DNA of 64,000 nucleotides from the NCBI GenBank assembly GCA_034509425.1, contig JAVTVJ010000513.1, forward strand, positions 620,001 through 684,000, written 5' to 3'. This document shows, in pieces, positions 63,948 to 64,000 of the stretch. Below the pieces are notes generated by a model that saw nothing but the letters and a program-made list of their open reading frames with translations, had not been told where the DNA came from and did no database searches. Made by a program: the position numbers and the translations under genes. How positions within the stretch are numbered: the stretch's first letter is position 1; each line of letters begins with the position of its first letter. The DNA is from Eopsaltria australis (lineage: Eukaryota; Chordata; Aves; Passeriformes; Petroicidae).

Positions 63948-64000
63948 TTAAAATGATGGGATTATCCAACGTGTATTTATCCGATGCTCTTTCCCTAGGG
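63948..64000 (-). CDS. pol: C-terminal end of pol of the second unit, cut by the window
   Basis: The last 53 bases match the end of the first unit's pol (integrase C-terminus) with the same 82-base gap to env. It shows that the second unit continues upstream beyond the window. Confidence 0.85.
   Translation of the reverse strand, partial: LGKEHRINTRWIIPSF

Overview
This is bird DNA, most likely from a songbird. The evidence is a set of family-14-type olfactory receptor (OR) genes of the kind expanded in birds, antisense CR1 LINE fragments with the avian-type 3' end, an avian ERV-L-like provirus, and many solo LTRs. There are no bacterial features, no tRNA or rRNA genes and no CRISPR array.

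Layout. (1) 1-4534: the 3' two thirds of OR gene 1, its flank, a CR1 element that has lost its RT core, a solo LTR and degenerate tandem repeats. (2) 4535-10657: an ERV-L-like provirus on the minus strand with both LTRs. Gag and pol lie in one frame broken by three stop codons, and the protease and RT active sites are mutated. (3) 10658-27365: a mosaic of a 37-38 bp minisatellite in both orientations, a ~185 bp satellite, two clean solo LTRs with 5-bp target duplications, and segments that reappear inverted further right. A fold-back inversion point lies near 24.9 kb. (4) 27366-34105: OR gene 2 (intact) with its flanks, CR1 and minisatellite. (5) 34106-43765: the right-hand inverted copies of part of region 3. 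(6) 43766-48135: OR gene 3 (intact) with the same flanking order as OR2. (7) 48136-51017: LTR-like sequence and another copy of a duplicated block. (8) 51018-64000: a second, unrelated retrovirus on the minus strand, as a tandem array of LTR, env, pol, gag, LTR, env and the end of pol, running off the window. The first unit has open gag, pol and env.

How the parts relate. The OR genes sit in duplicated units with a recurring order: minisatellite, an LTR-like block, a conserved GC-rich block, a 5' flank with a splice acceptor, a one-exon coding region, a 3' flank, antisense CR1, then minisatellite again. Region 3 carries the same blocks inverted, but the ERV-L-like provirus occupies the place where the OR should be. 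The most notable system is the right-hand provirus. Its gag ends on a canonical -1 slippery heptamer, followed by a perfect 11-bp stem that can form an H-type pseudoknot, and pol lies in the -1 frame. Its Gag has no zinc knuckle, and its Env is large and lacks the usual gammaretroviral motifs. All similarity statements are from reading the sequence; no database search was run.
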